In this document: piece by piece, positions 5,165-5,549 of the stretch
Layout: the number at the start of each line of letters is the position of its first letter
Position numbering within the stretch: the stretch's first letter is position 1
NCBI GenBank assembly: GCA_002415465.1
Contig: DHYT01000065.1
Coordinates: 8,996-14,544, forward strand
DNA length: 5,549 nt
Direction of reading: 5' to 3'
From: Desulfobulbaceae bacterium UBA5123
GTDB lineage: Bacteria > Desulfobacterota > Desulfobulbia > Desulfobulbales > UBA5123
The notes under the pieces: generated by a model
What the model saw: only the letters and a program-made list of their open reading frames with translations
Database searches by the model: none
Told to the model about the DNA's origin: nothing
Program-made: the position numbers and the translations under genes

Positions 5165-5549
5165 TCAGGTCAGGCATTGCTGCGGCACTTTTGCGGCGGC
5201 GCCATCCGTTGCTTCCGCTTGCCGCTCCTGCAGCTTGAAGGCGGCCACCAGTTGTCGCATCTGCTCGGCCTGTCCGGAAAGCTCCTCTGCGGCGGCGGCC
5301 GATTCCTCGGATTTTGCGGTGTTCTGGAGGGTGACCGTGTCGACCTGGTCAAGCCCCTGGTTGATCTGGGCGATGCCTTGCGCCTGTTCGTTTGAGGCGG
5401 CGGCTATCTCGCCTGCCAGTTCGGTCATCTTGCTCACCGAGGTGACGATTTCCGCCAATGCCTCGGCGGTGTTGGCGGCGATCTGCATGCCGTTTTTCGA
5501 CTTCACCACCGATCCTTCGATGAGTTCGGCGGTTTCCTTGGCCGCCTTG
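5165..5549 (-). CDS. Methyl-accepting chemotaxis protein, C-terminal 127 residues, cut by right edge
   Basis: The frame enters from the right edge and ends at TGA (5167-5165). The visible part reads KAAKETAELIEGSV...AAASNEQAQGIAQINQGLDQVD...QNTAKSEESAAAAEELSGQAE...QLVAAF. This is the descending helix of the cytoplasmic signalling coiled coil after the hairpin tip, including the C-terminal methylation region around the EESAAAAEEL segment. Such receptors form trimers of dimers that control CheA through CheW; glutamates here are methylated by CheR and demethylated by CheB. The tip, membrane and sensor parts are outside the window. The tail after the helix is short (about 20 residues, ending VPQQCLT) and lacks an NWETF-like CheR-tethering pentapeptide. 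The gene converges on the reductase, with the hairpin at 5084-5119 between them. An internal GTG at 5509 is not a true start, because the coiled-coil frame continues upstream to the edge. Confidence 0.93.
   Translation of the reverse strand, partial: KAAKETAELIEGSVVKSKNGMQIAANTAEALAEIVTSVSKMTELAGEIAAASNEQAQGIAQINQGLDQVDTVTLQNTAKSEESAAAAEELSGQAEQMRQLVAAFKLQERQAEATDGAAAKVPQQCLT

Noticed and set aside
1..5549. CRISPR array, tRNA, rRNA, insertion sequence or attachment site
   Set aside because: No regularly spaced repeats, cloverleaf, rRNA signature, transposase motif or flanking terminal inverted repeats were found on either strand.

Overview
This 5.5 kb window is dense, GC-rich bacterial chromosome, and most likely comes from an anaerobic Desulfobacterota-type bacterium (sulfate reducer or relative). 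That placement is an inference. It rests on a small single-copy assimilatory-type sulfite reductase of the kind known from Desulfovibrio, on a uniform high-GC3 codon pattern, and on sensory proteins (a Cache/GAF histidine kinase and a chemotaxis receptor) of the style common in that group. There is no rRNA, tRNA, CRISPR array, transposase or other sign of a mobile element.

Layout. Positions 1-2186 (minus strand) hold the N-terminal 728 residues of a membrane-anchored sensor histidine kinase: two membrane helices around a periplasmic Cache-type sensor domain, then two GAF domains, then the start of the HisKA domain. The window edge cuts the phospho-acceptor histidine codon after two bases. Upstream of it, in the same reading frame and orientation and separated by 84 bases, is a radical SAM enzyme of unknown function (2271 to 3566, possibly 3623). 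A roughly 280-base leader region (3567-3842) lies between that gene and the next. It contains a candidate promoter, two perfect inverted repeats, a near-perfect direct repeat and a GC-rich hairpin. Next, also on the minus strand, is a 141-residue cysteine-free protein I do not recognise (3843-4268).

A 160-base divergent intergenic region (4269-4428) separates this unknown gene from the only plus-strand gene, the small siroheme/4Fe-4S sulfite or nitrite reductase (4429-5061). This gene converges on the 3' end of a methyl-accepting chemotaxis protein (minus strand, 5165 to the right edge). A two-tier hairpin between them probably ends one or both transcripts.

How the genes may work together. 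The reductase stands alone and probably makes sulfide (or ammonia) for assimilation. The unknown protein shares its divergent control region. The radical SAM gene and the sensor kinase may be co-transcribed, but each also has a weak promoter candidate of its own. No complete previously undescribed system is evident. The parts least explained by known families are the radical SAM protein with its long N-terminal extension and extra cysteines, its dyad-rich leader, and the 141-residue orphan protein.
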